Assembly: GCF_027625935.1 (NCBI RefSeq)
Contig: NZ_CP115300.1
Location: 3,472,001 to 3,536,000, forward strand
Length of the DNA stretch: 64,000 nucleotides
DNA from: Streptomyces camelliae
Lineage (GTDB): Bacteria > Actinomycetota > Actinomycetes > Streptomycetales > Streptomycetaceae
Direction of reading: 5' to 3'
The translations under genes were made by a program, and so were the position numbers. Position 1 is the stretch's first letter; every line of letters begins with the position of its first letter. Of the stretch, positions 61,793 through 64,000 are shown in pieces. The notes under the pieces were generated by a model. That model was not told the DNA's origin. It was given only the letters and a program-made list of their open reading frames with translations, and did not search any database.

Positions 61793-62669
61793 CCGTTTGA
61801 GCGTCTTCAAGACCTACAAGCTGTACGTCGGCGGGAAGTTCCCGCGTTCCGAGAGCGGCCGGGTGTACGAGGTGACGGACTCCAAGGGCAACTGGCTGGC
61901 CAACGCTCCGCAGTCCTCCCGCAAGGACGCCCGGGACGCGGTCGTGGCCGCGCGCAAGGCGTTCGGCGGCTGGTCCGGCGCGACCGCCTACAACCGGGGC
62001 CAGGTCCTCTACCGCGTCGCGGAGATGCTGGAGGGCCGCAAGGACCAGTTCGTGCGCGAGGTCGCCGACGCCGAGGGTCTGTCCAAGTCGAAGGCGGCGG
62101 CGGTCGTGGACGCGACCATCGACCGCTGGGTCTGGTACGCCGGCTGGACCGACAAGATCGCCCAGGTGATCGGCGGCGCCAACCCGGTCGCGGGTCCGTT
62201 CTTCAACCTCTCCTCGCCGGAGCCGACGGGTGTGGTGGCTGTCGTGGCCCCGCAGGAGTCGTCGTTCCTGGGCCTGGTCTCGGTTGTCGCCCCGGTGATC
62301 GCCACCGGCAACACGGCGGTCGTGATCGCGAGCGAGGAGTCCCCGCTCCCCGCCCTCTCCCTGGGAGAGGTCCTGGCCACCTCCGACGTCCCCGGCGGTG
62401 TCGTCAACGTCCTGTCCGGCCGTACGGCGGAGCTCGCCGCCCCGCTGGCCGCACACCAGGACGTCAACGCCATCGACCTCGCGGGCGCGGACGAGGCGCT
62501 CGCGAAGGAGCTGGAGGTCGCCGCGGCCGACAATCTCAAGCGCGTTCTGCGTCCACAGGCTGTGGATTACTTCGAGACGCCCGGGATCGAGCGGATGACG
62601 GCGTTCCTGGAGACGAAGACCGTGTGGCATCCGACGGGGTCGTTGGGCGCGTCCGGGTCGTCGTACTGA
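61785..62669 (+). CDS. half-length aldehyde dehydrogenase paralogue lacking the catalytic domain
   Basis: This 294-residue protein overlaps the preceding gene by 8 bp. Residues 1-~235 follow an ALDH cofactor domain (LYVGGKFPRSESGRVYEV, then GVVAVVAPQESSFLGLVSVVAPVIATGN). There is no GQxCxA cysteine, no LGGK glutamate and no C-terminal FGGxKxSG. The chain ends with an unrelated tail (VLRPQAVDYFE...). The reading frame is clean, so this is probably a retained pseudoenzyme rather than a recent break. It may regulate or stabilise the full-length enzyme; this is inferred from the coupled genes. Confidence 0.9.
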   Translation: MSDRLSVFKTYKLYVGGKFPRSESGRVYEVTDSKGNWLANAPQSSRKDARDAVVAARKAFGGWSGATAYNRGQVLYRVAEMLEGRKDQFVREVADAEGLSKSKAAAVVDATIDRWVWYAGWTDKIAQVIGGANPVAGPFFNLSSPEPTGVVAVVAPQESSFLGLVSVVAPVIATGNTAVVIASEESPLPALSLGEVLATSDVPGGVVNVLSGRTAELAAPLAAHQDVNAIDLAGADEALAKELEVAAADNLKRVLRPQAVDYFETPGIERMTAFLETKTVWHPTGSLGASGSSY

Positions 62670-62674
62670 CGGAG

Positions 62675-62710
62675 GGGGCGCGGGAGCCGCACAACGCAGC
62701 CCCGCGCCCC
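62675..62710 (+). terminator. hairpin terminator after the deoC operon
   Basis: GGGGCGCGGG (62675-62684) and CCCGCGCCCC (62701-62710) are perfect 10-bp arms with a 16-nt loop, followed by TTTC. It closes the deoC-ALDH operon and faces the convergent secreted-protein gene. Confidence 0.75.
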
Positions 62711-62723
62711 TTTCGGGGGCGCT

Positions 62724-63128
62724 TCAGCGACCCAGAACCCCGAGAACCTGCCCCACCCCCGGCACCGCACCCAGCGACCGCGCCCCCGTCACCGGTGCCG
62801 TCAGCATCTGCGAAGCGACCGGCTTGAAGTCGGCGAACTGTGTGCCCACGCCGTTGTCCAGCGGGTCAACGCCCGTGCCCGCCAGGGGGTTCGGCTTCAG
62901 ACCGGCCACGGGGCCGGTGACGTAGCCGACCGTTCCCGTCAGGACCGTCAGGCCTGCCTCCGGGTCGATCTTGCCGAGTGAGGTCGGGCGCCACGGCACC
63001 TCCACCAACTGGGCTGCGGATTCCGCGTGGGCCGTCGCCGCGCCCGCTCCCAGGGCCGCTCCGGCGGTCGCGAGGGCGATCAGGGCGCGCTGCGCGACGG
63101 GGTGCTGAGGGGTGGTCTGTCGGGCCAT
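62724..63128 (-). CDS. small secreted protein
   Basis: This 134-residue protein has a signal peptide (~1-35, hydrophobic ALIALATAGAALGAGAATAHA, cleavage after AHA). The mature ~99 residues are Gly/Pro/Leu/Val-rich with no cysteine and no catalytic motif (LVEVPWRPTSLGKIDPEAG, then GVGQVLGVLG). Similar short secreted proteins are common in Streptomyces. I do not recognise a family. Confidence 0.8.
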   Translation of the reverse strand: MARQTTPQHPVAQRALIALATAGAALGAGAATAHAESAAQLVEVPWRPTSLGKIDPEAGLTVLTGTVGYVTGPVAGLKPNPLAGTGVDPLDNGVGTQFADFKPVASQMLTAPVTGARSLGAVPGVGQVLGVLGR

Positions 63129-63255
63129 CGCTGGTGCCGCCTTCTGGTGCGCAGGGTAATGCTGTCGACACGAAGGGTAGTTGAGGCGGGGGTCACGCTC
63201 AAAAGCCGACCCGCGGGGTCGGCAGGGCGCCCCCCATGCGTCAAACTGGTGTTCC

Positions 63256-63888
63256 GTGAGCCTTCATCCTCCGTCCCCCGCCCGTGTCGTGCTGCTGTGC
63301 GGTCCCTCGGGTTCGGGCAAGTCACTCGTCGCCGCCCGTTCCGGGCTTCCCGTGCTGCGCCTCGACGACTTCTACAAGGAGGGTGACGACCCGACCCTGC
63401 CGCTGGTGGCGGGCAGTTCGGACATCGACTGGGACCATCCGGAGTCGTGGGACGCGGACGTCGCGATCGAGGCCATAGCCCGGCTGTGCGCCACGGGCTC
63501 GACGCCGGTGCCGGTGTACGACATCGCGCTGAGCGCCCGTACCGGCGAGGACACGCTCGACATCGGCCGTACCCCGCTGTTCATCGCCGAGGGCATCTTC
63601 GCGGCGGAGATCGTCGAGCGCGTCCGCGAACGGGGCCTGCTCGCGGACGCGCTGTGCCTGAGCCGTGGCCCGCTCACCACCTTCCGGCGCCGCTTCACGC
63701 GGGACCTGAAGGAGGGCCGCAAGTCGGTGCCGTTCCTGCTGCGCCGCGGCTGGCGGCTGATGCGGGCGGAGCGGTCGATCGTCGCCCGCCAGGTCGCGCT
63801 GGGTGCGCATGCGTGCGATCGCGACGAGGCACTGGGCCGGCTCGCGACAGCGGCGACGGGGCAGGCGCGGCAGCAGACCCCGGCCTGA
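63256..63888 (+). CDS. udk: uridine kinase-like P-loop kinase
   Basis: This 210-residue protein starts at GTG 63256. The P-loop LLCGPSGSGKSLVAARSG is at residues ~12-29 and the substrate loop LRLDDFYKEGDDPTL follows, as in uridine/cytidine kinases. Then come IDWDHPESWDAD and PLFIAEGIFAAEIV. It would phosphorylate uridine or cytidine to the monophosphate for pyrimidine salvage, fitting the adjacent nucleoside-catabolism genes. The ATG-side extension upstream is Arg/Ser-rich and lacks family motifs. No clear ribosome site. Confidence 0.87.
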   Translation: MSLHPPSPARVVLLCGPSGSGKSLVAARSGLPVLRLDDFYKEGDDPTLPLVAGSSDIDWDHPESWDADVAIEAIARLCATGSTPVPVYDIALSARTGEDTLDIGRTPLFIAEGIFAAEIVERVRERGLLADALCLSRGPLTTFRRRFTRDLKEGRKSVPFLLRRGWRLMRAERSIVARQVALGAHACDRDEALGRLATAATGQARQQTPA

Positions 63889-63915
63889 GCACCGCAGGCG
63901 TCGTACACACGCAAA

Positions 63916-63954
63916 AGCGGGACTGGACAGGCCCCCCGGCCCTCCAGCCCCGCT
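63916..63954 (+). terminator. imperfect hairpin terminator after the uridine kinase gene
   Basis: AGCGGGACTGG pairs with CCAGCCCCGCT with one mismatch, then GGCC with GGCC, 28 bp after the kinase stop. It probably ends that transcript. Confidence 0.6.
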
Positions 63955-64000
63955 CTTGGTGCTCCCCCGTGTCCCTCCCCGTTTCCCCCGTGGGCCGCCC

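Noticed and set aside
1..64000. Defence island, prophage or biosynthetic gene cluster
   Set aside because: No integrase, transposase, restriction, CRISPR or modular synthase genes were found; most genes are conserved chromosomal functions.

Overview
This window is chromosomal DNA from a streptomycete. It is very GC-rich with strong third-position G/C bias, many starts are GTG or TTG, and the single in-frame TTA codon I found lies in a signalling gene. Gene content includes a mycothiol conjugate amidase, an actinobacterial acyl-CoA carboxylase with an epsilon subunit, LAxTG sorting signals and a MmyB-type regulator. From memory, the order pccB, pccE, maf, accA2, a DeoR regulator, an lpdA-like gene, a purine nucleoside phosphorylase gene, a hexose/pentose mutase gene, deoC, two aldehyde dehydrogenase genes and a uridine kinase gene matches the conserved core of Streptomyces chromosomes such as S. 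coelicolor. That synteny is recall, not a search. I saw no rRNA, tRNA, CRISPR array, insertion sequence or phage gene.

Layout. 1-4.5 kb: a four-gene minus-strand operon with 4-bp overlaps (processive-type glycosyltransferase, membrane mannosyltransferase-type enzyme, GT2-GtrA fusion, secreted carbohydrate-binding protein cut by the window edge). 4.7-10.2 kb: a DUF255 thioredoxin-fold protein and a large STAND NTPase with TPRs. 10.2-20 kb: housekeeping genes (mca, greA, ilvA, metB), a drug-type ABC exporter, a MarR regulator and a small sigma-like protein. 20.3-28.3 kb: msrA, then a more accessory stretch with a five-domain PP2C phosphatase, DUF4291 and DUF3885 proteins, a secreted hydrolase, a lipoprotein and an S51 peptidase. 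28.7-39.8 kb: an alcohol dehydrogenase divergent from its likely regulator, a large subtilase, a MacB-like ABC pair, an L,D-transpeptidase lipoprotein, a LAxTG protein and a lipoprotein. 39.9-46 kb: hutH, a GAF-GGDEF protein, an enoyl-CoA hydratase, adenylate cyclase and a repeat-rich spacer. 46-52.4 kb: birA and the propionyl/acyl-CoA carboxylase genes with maf. 52.7-63.9 kb: nucleoside and deoxyribose catabolism with its regulator candidate, ending in a uridine kinase gene.

The clearest functional unit is the nucleoside block. Purine nucleoside phosphorylase releases (deoxy)ribose-1-phosphate, the PGM/PMM-family mutase can convert it to the 5-phosphate, DeoC cleaves deoxyribose-5-phosphate to acetaldehyde and glyceraldehyde-3-phosphate, and the adjacent aldehyde dehydrogenase can take the acetaldehyde. 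The phosphorylase gene and deoC share an identical perfect 12-bp palindrome over their promoters, and both look leaderless. A second unit is the carboxylase block (birA, pccB, pccE, accA2). Two second-messenger synthase genes (cAMP and c-di-GMP) lie within 4 kb of each other.

I did not find a clearly new defence or biosynthetic system. The most unusual items are the nucleoside operator pair, the TTA-containing STAND NTPase, the PP2C/HATPase fusion translationally coupled to a DUF4291 gene, a half-length aldehyde dehydrogenase pseudoenzyme, and several tandem or inverted repeats in intergenic DNA.
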